Of a stretch of DNA of 64,000 nucleotides, positions 43,052 through 50,757 are shown piece after piece. The notes below the pieces were generated by a model. It ran no database searches and was not told the DNA's origin. It saw nothing but the letters and a program-made list of their open reading frames with translations. The DNA comes from Negativicutes bacterium. Lineage in GTDB: Bacteria > Bacillota_C > Negativicutes > Sporomusales_B > JARLHX01. A program made the translations under genes and the position numbers. How positions within the stretch are numbered: the stretch's first letter is position 1; each line of letters begins with the position of its first letter. The stretch lies in contig JARLHX010000375.1 in the NCBI GenBank assembly GCA_031292035.1, forward strand, positions 248,001 through 312,000. The letters run 5' to 3'.

Positions 43052-43756
43052 TCATTGGTTGTCTTCGGCGGTCAGACTTTTACTTAGTTTTCCCACCGCC
43101 CGTTTCTCAATCCTGCTGACATAGGAACGCGAGATGCCCAGCATCTTGGCAATATCACGCTGTGTTTTCCGGCCGCCGTCCGGCATGCCGAAACGCATTT
43201 CCAGTACCCATTTCTCCCGGTTATTGAGCCGGCTGATCTGGTTGACCAGCCGTTCTTGTTCGCACTGGTTTTCCACCGCCTCGGCCACCACGTCCGGTGC
43301 AGTTCCAAGTACGTCGATAAGGGTTATTTCATTGCCTTCCTTATCAACGCCGATCGGATCATACAGGCTGACTTCAGTCCTGGTCCGGCGGGTGCTGCGA
43401 AAATGCATCAAGATCTCATTTTCAATGCAGCGGGCCGCATAGGTTGCCAGACGGGTCTTCTTGCCTTGGTCAAATGTATTGATGGCTTTGATTAAACCGA
43501 TGGTGCCGATGGAAATCAGATCGTCGATTTCTTCGCCGGTATTGTCAAATTTCTTGACAATATGCGCCACGAGACGAAGATTCCTTTCGATCAATACATT
43601 TCTCGCCTTTTCATCACCGCTTTTCAGTCGATCCAGATATAACTGTTCCTCCTTTTCGGAAAGCGGCAACGGAAATGTATTGTTGGTCAGATAGGCAACG
43701 AGGAGGGAAAGCCCCTTGACAACCGAGGTCGCCAAGATCAAAAAAAAGGACACCAA
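43052..43756 (-). CDS. sigK: Sporulation sigma factor SigK (uninterrupted)
   Basis: The 234-residue protein is a full sporulation sigma-K: an N-terminal hydrophobic pro-region (FFLILATSVVKGLSLLVAYL) that is removed by SpoIVFB in Bacillus, sigma region 2 with the core-binding helix (DLISIGTIGLIKAINTFD), and region 4 with the helix-turn-helix (QRDIAKMLGISRSYVSRIEKR, key part ISRSYVSRIEKR). The gene is one frame, so no skin element splits it. Start is TTG at 43756 or the adjoining GTG, with AAAGG upstream. It shows that the organism makes endospores. Confidence 0.95.
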   Translation of the reverse strand: MVSFFLILATSVVKGLSLLVAYLTNNTFPLPLSEKEEQLYLDRLKSGDEKARNVLIERNLRLVAHIVKKFDNTGEEIDDLISIGTIGLIKAINTFDQGKKTRLATYAARCIENEILMHFRSTRRTRTEVSLYDPIGVDKEGNEITLIDVLGTAPDVVAEAVENQCEQERLVNQISRLNNREKWVLEMRFGMPDGGRKTQRDIAKMLGISRSYVSRIEKRAVGKLSKSLTAEDNQ

Positions 43757-43837
43757 AACCTTTCACCCCCGCTTTGGTCTGTGTTCCATAGTATGGGGAA
43801 TAAGGGCTTTGTGTGCCTGTTAAATTCTGTTAGTTCA

Positions 43838-43867
43838 TTGTATTACTGCGCGAAGATACGGTATAAT
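43838..43867 (+). promoter_or_regulatory. Promoter of the 29-residue membrane peptide
   Basis: TTGTAT (-35) and TATAAT (-10) with 18 bases between, about 22 bases before the start codon at 43889. It lies in the gap that also holds the upstream region of sigK on the other strand. Confidence 0.6.
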
Positions 43868-43888
43868 TGCAACAGGATGGTGATAAAT

Positions 43889-43978
43889 ATGGAACAATAC
43901 AGTGGCGATCTGGGGATTATTTTTACCGCCCTTCTGATTGTCCTCTATATTATGTGGGACCGGTTATTTCAGCATTAG
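43889..43978 (+). CDS. 29-residue single-span membrane peptide
   Basis: The ATG at 43889 has GGTGAT four bases upstream and a sigma-A-like promoter before it. The peptide (MEQYSGDLGIIFTALLIVLY, then IMWDRLFQH) has one hydrophobic span of about 17 residues with a short acidic N-terminus and a basic C-terminus, so it is likely a membrane peptide. Its stop overlaps the stop of the convergent yyaC gene by four bases. It may be a small membrane protein of unknown use; proximity to sigK and yyaC hints at sporulation, but this is only inference. Confidence 0.55.
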   Translation: MEQYSGDLGIIFTALLIVLYIMWDRLFQH

Positions 43979-44562
43979 GGGCGGCTGAGGCCGGCCGCGG
44001 CATCGGCGGCCCTCAGTCGGACGAGTGCCTGAACCAGCGCGCCGCCAATGATCTTACTCAGCTTGATCACAATGGACAGCGGCGTTGTCTGCAAATCAAT
44101 ATAGCTGAACTGTCCACCGCTATTGACCACCCCGATTATCGACACATCGCCGACGCAGGGAAGCCGATTGCCGACCGCAATCCCTGCTTCGACTCCCCCC
44201 TCCCATACCTCAATGTTACCTATCTCGCTGGGTTTTCCCAGACAGGCGTCAATCGCGATAATTACAGGATGAATATAATGGGCCTCAATCATCCGGATTG
44301 TCTCAACCAGATTTCCGGCATGCACCGGCCTCTCTAGGCTCCCGTACACGGTATAGGGACCATTCTCCAATAGATAACTGCCGATGAGCGGCCCCAGGGC
44401 GTCACCGGTGTAGCGGTCAGATCCGATGCAGAGTATCACCACCGGCCGGATTTTAATCCCTTCCTGTCTGGACAACAGCAACCAAAGGTGGTCGGCGATT
44501 TTCTCGGCTACCCCGGCCTTGCTCAGATTGGCGATTATCTTATTGGCGTTTTTTAGGCTCAT
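43975..44562 (-). CDS. yyaC: YyaC, spore-associated peptidase-like protein
   Basis: The 195-residue protein matches the YyaC family, related to the germination protease Gpr. Visible features are VVILCIGSDRYTGDALGPLIG near residue 40 (key part CIGSDRYTGDALGP), ERPVHAGN, IAIDACLG, and VGDVSIIGVVNSGG. YyaC is found only in endospore formers and is made in sporulation. The ATG at 44562 has GAGGGG seven bases upstream; the open frame goes to 44583. It is convergent with the small plus-strand peptide gene. Confidence 0.88.
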   Translation of the reverse strand: MSLKNANKIIANLSKAGVAEKIADHLWLLLSRQEGIKIRPVVILCIGSDRYTGDALGPLIGSYLLENGPYTVYGSLERPVHAGNLVETIRMIEAHYIHPVIIAIDACLGKPSEIGNIEVWEGGVEAGIAVGNRLPCVGDVSIIGVVNSGGQFSYIDLQTTPLSIVIKLSKIIGGALVQALVRLRAADAAAGLSRP

Positions 44563-44794
44563 GCTCAATCCCCTCTGCACCACTTTCTAAACTGTATGCA
44601 CAGGGGCGGTGATTCATGGCATAAAAATAGCAGGTGTTGCCACACTGCTATCACATCTTTGTATACGACCTTAATCGACAAGGGATATAACTTTTTACTT
44701 ATAACACGACCAGCATCACCAATAAGTAAAAATGACCTGTTCCTGTCAACTCATGGTATAATTTAGCTAAATAGAGTTGGTTGGAGGTTTGTTT

Positions 44795-45700
44795 ATGCAA
44801 CTCGGTCAATTTGACTTGTTTTGTCAGGTAGCACGGGTCAAAAGTTTCTCCAAGGCAGCCAAACTTTTACATATTTCTCAGCCAGCCATCAGTGCCCAGA
44901 TTCACTCCATGGAAGATTTTTATGGCATCAAACTCTTTGAGCGGACACCCCACGGGGTAAATCTGACGGCAGCTGGCGGAGTGCTGTTCGATTATGCCAA
45001 GCAGTTGCTGGAACTACACGAAGAATTAGAACGAAAACTAACCGGTATGACTGATGAAAAAAACCAGCGGCTGACCATCGGCGCCTCTCCTACGGTTGGC
45101 AGCCATGCCCTGGCGTGCGGCATCTGGACCTTTAAAGACAAGTATCCTGATCTGCAGATCAATCTGGAAATCAGCAGTCCGCAGGAAATCATCAGCAAAA
45201 TCTTCGACCGGTCTATCGATGTTGCCATTATTGAATGCCCGATCCGCGACCAAAAAGGGCTAACAGTCAAAACGGTATTTGTCGATGACTTGGTGGCTAT
45301 TGTTCCAAACAATAAAAGCTGGTCAGGCAAGACCAGCGTTGCTTTGGATGAGCTAACCAAAAATAGGCTCATCCTCCGCGAAGAAGGTTCGGAACTTCAC
45401 TCGATCCTCGATGATGCGCTAAAGCCGCTGAACATGAAGTTCACTGACCTCAAACCCCGCACAACTATCAGCAATTCCAACGCCATTAAGGCGGCAGTGG
45501 AAAACGGGCATGGCGTCTCCATCTGTCTTCGGCTGACAGTACAAAAAGACATCAGACACGGCAGCATCCTGGCTCTGCCCATCGACGGCGTCGACCAGCA
45601 GGTTGAATACAGTATGATCTATCGCGAAGACGACCTTAGCAGTGTCGCCAAGCGCTTCATCCGCTTCATTACTTCACCAGGCGAACTGGAAGTGTGCTAG
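44795..45700 (+). CDS. LysR-family transcriptional regulator
   Basis: The 301-residue protein has the LysR winged helix at residues 1-60 (FCQVARVKSFSKAAKLLHIS, key SFSKAAKLL...QPAISAQI) and a substrate-binding domain of the periplasmic-binding type (about 90-295). The ATG at 44795 has GGAGG seven bases upstream. It ends in a four-base overlap with the convergent tusA-like gene. The neighbours do not reveal the target; a link to sulfur metabolism (CysB-like) is possible but not shown. A TATAAT lies at 44756-44761 upstream. Confidence 0.88.
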   Translation: MQLGQFDLFCQVARVKSFSKAAKLLHISQPAISAQIHSMEDFYGIKLFERTPHGVNLTAAGGVLFDYAKQLLELHEELERKLTGMTDEKNQRLTIGASPTVGSHALACGIWTFKDKYPDLQINLEISSPQEIISKIFDRSIDVAIIECPIRDQKGLTVKTVFVDDLVAIVPNNKSWSGKTSVALDELTKNRLILREEGSELHSILDDALKPLNMKFTDLKPRTTISNSNAIKAAVENGHGVSICLRLTVQKDIRHGSILALPIDGVDQQVEYSMIYREDDLSSVAKRFIRFITSPGELEVC

Positions 45701-45921
45701 CATTTGGTGATTTTAACCTGCCAAATCCCTTTTTCCACCTCTTCGACGTCATAACCGTGACCGTTCTTGTCAGCCCATGCCAGGATGTTTCTTACCGACC
45801 GGCTGAAATCCGACTCGATCACTAAACTGTCGCCGACTGCCAGCTTATCAAGCTTCGCCTGAGCCCCCAGCAAGGGATGCGGACAAATTTCCCCAAGCAT
45901 ATCAAGGTAATGCATCGCCAT
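45697..45921 (-). CDS. TusA-family sulfur carrier
   Basis: The 74-residue protein has the CPxP motif of the TusA/SirA family (C13 in GEICPHPLLGAQ), a single persulfide-carrying cysteine, and the expected two-layer alpha/beta length. Relatives hand sulfur to TusBCD, DsrEFH or DsrC, or are paired with YeeE-type transporters. None of those is adjacent. A link to the dsr locus 14 kb away is possible since DsrC is present in the window. The second cysteine is the C-terminal residue, not at a usual site. Confidence 0.8.
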   Translation of the reverse strand: MAMHYLDMLGEICPHPLLGAQAKLDKLAVGDSLVIESDFSRSVRNILAWADKNGHGYDVEEVEKGIWQVKITKC

Positions 45922-45987
45922 CGTTCATCCCTCCTGCACCAGCTATTCGCTAACAACAAAACAAAAACCTTTGTTCTCTAATAAAAG

Positions 45988-46009
45988 AACCGCCTGACGT
46001 CAGGCGGTT
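45988..46009. terminator. Terminator after the HD hydrolase gene
   Basis: A palindrome AACCGCCTGACGTCAGGCGGTT, shown here by its arm AACCGCCTGA, followed by TTCTTG on the plus side and CTTTTATT on the minus side, between the HD gene and tusA-like gene. Confidence 0.78.
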
Positions 46010-46024
46010 TTCTTGTTCTTAGGA

Positions 46025-46594
46025 TCAACCGACCAGTGGCAATTCCTGATATTCTGGTGATCGCGCTGCTGCTGCCAGCGCCTGGACGACAAACTGAATA
46101 TGTTCACTCATATCGACACCCATTTCCGCCGCCCCGCTGATGAGTGTATCGCGGTTTACCGCTCTGGCAAAGGCTTTATCCTTCATTTTCTTTACAACTG
46201 ATTTAACTTCCAGATTATCCAGGCTTTTATCAGGACGCACCAGGGCACAGGCGATAACAAAACCGGTAAGTTCGTCCAAAGCCAGCAGTGTTTTCTGCAG
46301 CAAAGTGCGCTCACCCGACCAGTCGCGGGCATGCGACTCGACGTTGGCGATGAATTGCTCGTCATATCCATGAGCGCTCAAAATTTCGCGGGCATGATGG
46401 GGATGTTCGTGCGGAAATTTATCAAAATCGACATCATGCAGCAAGCCGACCGCGCCCCAGTAATCCACATCTTCGCCAAACTTGGCGGCATAAGCCCGCA
46501 TAGCGATTTCCACCGCCAGACAGTGTTTTAAAAGAACTTCGCTGGTGACATGCTGCCGGAGCACCTGCCACACCTCTTGTCTGTCTACCTGCAT
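46025..46594 (-). CDS. HD-domain phosphohydrolase
   Basis: The 189-residue protein has an HD domain: H...HD...D with LLHDVDFDKFPHEHPHHAREIL (key part LLHDVDFDKFPHEHP) near residue 50 and SHARDW later. It resembles the small cytosolic HD hydrolases common in Clostridia (TIGR00277-like). Substrate unknown, presumably a nucleotide or phosphoester. It stands alone with its own terminator. The ATG at 46594 (MQVDRQEVWQVL) lacks a strong Shine-Dalgarno sequence but fits the family N-terminus. Confidence 0.82.
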   Translation of the reverse strand: MQVDRQEVWQVLRQHVTSEVLLKHCLAVEIAMRAYAAKFGEDVDYWGAVGLLHDVDFDKFPHEHPHHAREILSAHGYDEQFIANVESHARDWSGERTLLQKTLLALDELTGFVIACALVRPDKSLDNLEVKSVVKKMKDKAFARAVNRDTLISGAAEMGVDMSEHIQFVVQALAAAARSPEYQELPLVG

Positions 46595-46730
46595 TCAATG
46601 ACCCTCCCTCTCGGTGTATGAAAATAATAAAATCATATTCAAAGCCACCATGGCTCTAACCGCAAAAAAGAACTATGCTCCTGATGAACGGCATAAAGTA
46701 TAATTGCAAAACATCAATCGGAGGTAACTT

Positions 46731-47666
46731 GTGGATAACATCGCCATACTGGCTAGCGGAACCGCCATGTTGCTCGGCGGCTTATTTCTCTTGCGCTTCG
46801 GCCTGACAAAGCTATTTTCCCCAGCTCTCAAACAGCTTCTTTTCAAGTTGACCCTCAGCCCGTGGCGCGGTTTGCTGGCTGGCACAGTCGCCGCCGCCCT
46901 CATGCAGAGCAGCACCGCCGTGACCTTGCTCACCATCGGTCTGGTCAGTGCAGCCTATCTGCCCTTTTACCAAGCGCTGGGCCTCATCCTCGGCGCCAAT
47001 ATCGGCACCTGCGCCACCACAGGACTGCTGGTCTTATCCATACCGCCCGAATGTTTTCTGCCCCTCGCCGCTATCGGTGTTTTGGTTGCAGTGCTGTCAA
47101 GCAACCACCGATGTTCCGCTCTGGCTGGCATTGGCTTGCTGAGTATGTTCGCCGGCGTAGAGGTACTGTCACAGGGACTGGAAAGCGCTTCTGAGCTGGA
47201 TACTGTTATGGCTTTTCTGGCAACTGCCAAACAAAACCCGGTCTACGGGATCTTCGGCGGTATCCTCCTCACCTTCCTCGTCCAGTCCAGCAGCGCCGCA
47301 ACCGGACTGCTCATGGTTCTGACAGAAGGCAATCTTATTGACCTCCATACCGCCATCTATGGGGTCTATGGCAATAATATCGGTTCCTGTCTATTTTCGC
47401 TCATCGTCGGAGTCACCGCCCCCTTGGCGGCCCGACGGATCGCGGTAGCTCACATCATGCTCAACCTGCTGGGAGTCTTGGTTTTCTTCCCGTTCAGCGG
47501 ACTACTGGCAAAAACCGCTACCCTACTGACCGCCGATCTGGCCGGTCAGGTAGCCAGCGTCCACACATTGTTTAACTTGCTGTCATCCCTGGCAGCATTG
47601 CCGGTCCTCAGATTATTCGCCCGGTTTATTACATTCATCGTGCCGGGAAATGACGCCAAACTATGA
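46731..47666 (+). CDS. Na+/Pi cotransporter family protein (short form)
   Basis: The 311-residue protein has the two inverted-repeat halves of the NptA (SLC34-like) family with QSSTAVTLL (residues 62-70) and QSSSAATGLL (about 189-198), and about nine hydrophobic spans. The usual C-terminal PhoU-like domain is missing, so this is the short form. It would move phosphate or another anion with sodium. GTG start at 46731 with GGAGG six bases upstream. It is convergent with the ABC exporter gene (ten-base gap). Confidence 0.85.
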   Translation: MDNIAILASGTAMLLGGLFLLRFGLTKLFSPALKQLLFKLTLSPWRGLLAGTVAAALMQSSTAVTLLTIGLVSAAYLPFYQALGLILGANIGTCATTGLLVLSIPPECFLPLAAIGVLVAVLSSNHRCSALAGIGLLSMFAGVEVLSQGLESASELDTVMAFLATAKQNPVYGIFGGILLTFLVQSSSAATGLLMVLTEGNLIDLHTAIYGVYGNNIGSCLFSLIVGVTAPLAARRIAVAHIMLNLLGVLVFFPFSGLLAKTATLLTADLAGQVASVHTLFNLLSSLAALPVLRLFARFITFIVPGNDAKL

Positions 47667-47676
47667 ATTATCGCGC

Positions 47677-49413
47677 CTAAGGCCTGCCACCGTCGATTTT
47701 CAAACTAAGCTCTCCCCGTTCGACAGACCGGGCGTAGTATCCACCCTGTTCCAGTAGCTGGGCATGGGTTCCTGTTTCCATCACCCTGCCTCCCGACAGG
47801 TAGATCACCTTATCGGAAGCCATCAGTGTGGACAAACGATGAGTAATAATAAAAGTCGTGCGGCCAACGCTGACATTGCGGATAGCGGCCATCACCTGTT
47901 TTTCAGCATGACTATCCAAAGAGGCGGTCGGTTCATCCAAAAGCAGAATGGCGGGTTCAAGAATGATCGCTCTAGCGATGGCAATCCGTTGCCGCTGCCC
48001 GCCTGACAATTGACCGCCTAGCTGACCAACAGGCGAATCATAACCTTGTGGCAATTCCATAATAAAATCGTGAGCATTGGCCAGTTCCGCGGCCTTTTCC
48101 ACCCGGCTGAAAGAGGCGGTCGGACGGCCGTAGCGAATGTTTTCCAGAATACTGGCGTCAAATAACAGCGGGTCCTGCTGGATAAAGCCAATATGCTTTC
48201 TCAGGGCGCTGATTTTCAGTTGCCGGATATCGATACCGTCAAGATAAACAACCCCTTCGCTAGGGTCGTAAAATCGGAGCAGCAGATTCGCAAAAGAGGA
48301 TTTCCCCGCTCCGCTCGGCCCGACTATCGCAATGACATCGCCCGGAGCAGCGGAAATATTGATGTTTTTCAGCACCTCAGTGCCCTGCTGGTAGCGGAAA
48401 GACACCTGCTGAAAACTAACCTCGCCTTTGGCTTCAGGCAAATCCCGGTCACCATCGATTATGGTTTGAGGTTGGCGTTCCATATCCTGAATTCGATCCC
48501 AGGCTACCAAGCCCAGCTTCATTCGCGAATAGGCCTCGGTGATTTTGCGCACCGGTGTCGGAATACCGATTGTATAAACTAAAAATGCGAACATGCCGCC
48601 GATGCTCAGATCACCATTGACAACCTCAAGGCCACCGAACCAGATGATAATCGTCAAACCGATGGCTGCCAGGAACTCCACCAACGGGATGAGCATGGCG
48701 TTGAGCCGCTGGACGCGGAAAAAATCTGCGGCAGCTTGCTGGATCTTGTCACGGAATTTGGCATACTCATAGTCTTCGCGGCCATAGCTTTGCACCATCA
48801 TCACCGAAAGTAGCGACTGATGAAGGATACTCGTCACCTTGGACATGGTCTGTTCCAACAATGTACCAAGACTGACGATTTTTTTATTGAAGAAACTGAT
48901 GGCCAGAATGATAAACGGCAAGGTGACAAAGGTCACCAGCGCCAATTGCCAGTCAAAGTAGATCATGATGCCGATGGTGGCCAGCAAGGTGAGCGACTCT
49001 ACCACCAGATCAGGAACCCCGAGAGACACAGCCTGTTGCAGCAACAAAAGGTCATTGGTGAAATAGGACACAATATCACCGGTGGAAGTATTGATAAAAT
49101 AGGCATAGTCCAGAGACTGAAGGGAAGTGAACATATCCTGGCGCAAGCGAGTCACAAGTTTGTTGCCCGCCTTCGACATATTGTAGCTATACAGAAAATA
49201 AAACAACGCCCGAAAAGCATATAGTACGGCAATCGATATAACAATCATATTCAAATAGTTCAGATCTTCTTTATCTAAAGCAACGTCGATCAGTACCTTG
49301 ATAATAAGCGGTGCCGTCACTCCAGCCGCCGAGGCAATGACAAAACAGACTACTGCCGTCGATGTCAGTGGCCAATATGGAGCAATAAATTTATCCCAAT
49401 ACAGCCTTAGCAT
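47677..49413 (-). CDS. ABC exporter, fused permease and ATPase
   Basis: The 578-residue protein has a six-span permease part (about residues 1-310) and an ATPase part (about 330-578) with Walker A GPSGAGKSS, the signature LSGGQRQRIA, Walker B ILLLDEPTASLD and the H-loop THRLS. It works as a homo- or heterodimer. Family members export lipids (MsbA-like), peptides or drugs; no partner gene or substrate clue is adjacent. Length typical. Confidence 0.92.
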   Translation of the reverse strand: MLRLYWDKFIAPYWPLTSTAVVCFVIASAAGVTAPLIIKVLIDVALDKEDLNYLNMIVISIAVLYAFRALFYFLYSYNMSKAGNKLVTRLRQDMFTSLQSLDYAYFINTSTGDIVSYFTNDLLLLQQAVSLGVPDLVVESLTLLATIGIMIYFDWQLALVTFVTLPFIILAISFFNKKIVSLGTLLEQTMSKVTSILHQSLLSVMMVQSYGREDYEYAKFRDKIQQAAADFFRVQRLNAMLIPLVEFLAAIGLTIIIWFGGLEVVNGDLSIGGMFAFLVYTIGIPTPVRKITEAYSRMKLGLVAWDRIQDMERQPQTIIDGDRDLPEAKGEVSFQQVSFRYQQGTEVLKNINISAAPGDVIAIVGPSGAGKSSFANLLLRFYDPSEGVVYLDGIDIRQLKISALRKHIGFIQQDPLLFDASILENIRYGRPTASFSRVEKAAELANAHDFIMELPQGYDSPVGQLGGQLSGGQRQRIAIARAIILEPAILLLDEPTASLDSHAEKQVMAAIRNVSVGRTTFIITHRLSTLMASDKVIYLSGGRVMETGTHAQLLEQGGYYARSVERGELSLKIDGGRP

Positions 49414-49552
49414 AGGAGCCTCCAGCGCGACACCAGAGTATCGGCCGCCGCACCGCGCAACCGAGCCTCTCTACTCTTTCTTGTACATACTTTGGTCAAC
49501 ATCAATACAATTTATTACAACAAACTGCGATATTGCTTCGTAAAACAAATTC

Positions 49553-49571
49553 GGGAGGCGCATGGCCTCCC
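49553..49571 (-). terminator. Terminator of the NlpC/P60 gene
   Basis: A seven-bp stem (GGGAGGC with GCCTCCC, loop of five) just after the stop, followed by GAATTTGTTTT on the minus strand. Confidence 0.7.
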
Positions 49572-49578
49572 ACAATCT

Positions 49579-50268
49579 TCAAAACAGTCTACGCGCGCCG
49601 ACATAGCAAGCAGCCCAATAACCGCTGTCCAATCTGTCAATACGGACGCCGCGACTAGAGGTAGCGCTGATGAATCGCTCGTCGCCCAGATAAATTCCTA
49701 CATGCGAAATCCCGGATGTATAGGTGGTAAAATACACTGTGTCCCCAGGCTGCAACTGACTGAGCGACACCGCATGACCGATTTCGTATTGCTGATCAGC
49801 CATCCGGGGAAGATCAATGCCGCTCCTGGCAAAAACATACCGGACAAACCCAGAGCAATCAAACCCATCGGGGCTGGTTCCGCCAAACGAGTAGGGTACG
49901 CCCACAAAGCGCATAGCGGTCTGAATCACTCGCCGAGCGATAGTAACCGACCCATCGCCACGGCTGACCGCAATGTCACGTCCCATCAGCAGCTTATAGG
50001 TTGCGGCACCAATCACGCCGTCCGCCGTTAAGCCCCGATCCTGCTGAAACGCTTTTACCGCTGAAGTAGTCATTGCCCCAAACTCACCGTCAGCAGTACC
50101 GACCTGGTAGCCCTGAGCACTGAGTTGTTCCTGGATCTGGGACACATCCTGTCCCCAGTCACCTTCCTGAATTACGCCTGCTGCCTGTACCAAGGCGACC
50201 ATAGAAAATAGAATTGTCGATAATAACCAGATTCGCCAAACTTTCTTCAATTGTCGTCTCCTCTCCAC
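49579..50268 (-). CDS. Secreted NlpC/P60 endopeptidase with peptidoglycan-binding domain
   Basis: The 229-residue protein has an N-terminal signal-like span (VWRIWLLSTILFSMVALVQAAG), a PG-binding repeat (GDWGQDVSQIQEQL to AFQQDRGL, about 35-95) and a C-terminal NlpC/P60 (C40) domain with the catalytic set C in DGFDCSGFVRYV, H in GISHVGIYL, and a third polar residue. It should cut the stem peptide of peptidoglycan at the cell wall. It lies downstream of a c-di-AMP riboswitch, which controls such hydrolases in many Firmicutes. The upstream mRNA leader is about 230 bases long. Confidence 0.92.
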   Translation of the reverse strand: MERRRQLKKVWRIWLLSTILFSMVALVQAAGVIQEGDWGQDVSQIQEQLSAQGYQVGTADGEFGAMTTSAVKAFQQDRGLTADGVIGAATYKLLMGRDIAVSRGDGSVTIARRVIQTAMRFVGVPYSFGGTSPDGFDCSGFVRYVFARSGIDLPRMADQQYEIGHAVSLSQLQPGDTVYFTTYTSGISHVGIYLGDERFISATSSRGVRIDRLDSGYWAACYVGARRLF

Positions 50269-50381
50269 AGTCTCCGAAACAGCCGCACTGCACCAAAAAT
50301 CAGTTAAGCCGTTCAGATTGTCTGAGCGCCTCGGGGATCAGGTTACTCGCAACGCAAGTAACAAATCCGACAAGGGCAAAG

Positions 50382-50496
50382 GCCTCGGGGATTAGCTGAC
50401 GGGTTAGGACGAGAGAAGTAGACGCCCCTCCGCGCCATCGCGCAGATTCACCCCTCTATATCTATGGTTCTCCCCTACCGAAATTCGGACTCGGCC
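50382..50496 (-). promoter_or_regulatory. c-di-AMP riboswitch (ydaO/yuaA type)
   Basis: Read on the minus strand, the leader contains the conserved ydaO blocks in order: GCCGAGTCCGAATTTCGGT, GGGGAGAACC, GGGGTGAATCTGCGCG, and CAGCTAATCCCCGAGGC. They match the published Thermoanaerobacter ydaO aptamer almost block by block, including the GGGGTnAATCTGC and CCCGnCAGCTAA segments. The class senses c-di-AMP and turns off downstream cell-wall hydrolases and transporters. It sits directly behind a promoter and before the NlpC/P60 gene, as usual for the class. A second GATCCCCGAGGCGC block downstream may be part of the switch. Confidence 0.92.
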
Positions 50497-50498
50497 TA

Positions 50499-50528
50499 TA
50501 TCTACTGTTTTTTTCGACGAATTGTCAA
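50499..50528 (-). promoter_or_regulatory. Promoter of the riboswitch-NlpC/P60 transcript
   Basis: TTGACA (-35) and TAGATA (-10) with 18 bases between on the minus strand. Transcription would start within a few bases of the 5' stem of the aptamer. Confidence 0.7.
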
Positions 50529-50757
50529 AATTTCCTGCTTCGATATTATTTCCATGAAAAAGAAATAATATAAGCCCTCTCAAAATGCCGAGAATTTATA
50601 TGATTTTACATGAAAATATGCTGATGCTGACATCCGTGCAACAAGCGACTCAATACGCCAGCAAACTCATTAACATTGACGCAATTAAAGCTGCTGTTTG
50701 TTTTGACAAAGAATATAACCGTCACTCCGGCGACTGGCCCCTTAGGCGGATTTTTAA

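Noticed and set aside
43052..43756. Skin element or recombinase splitting sigK
   Set aside because: The sigK frame is continuous from pro-region to region 4, and no recombinase gene is near.
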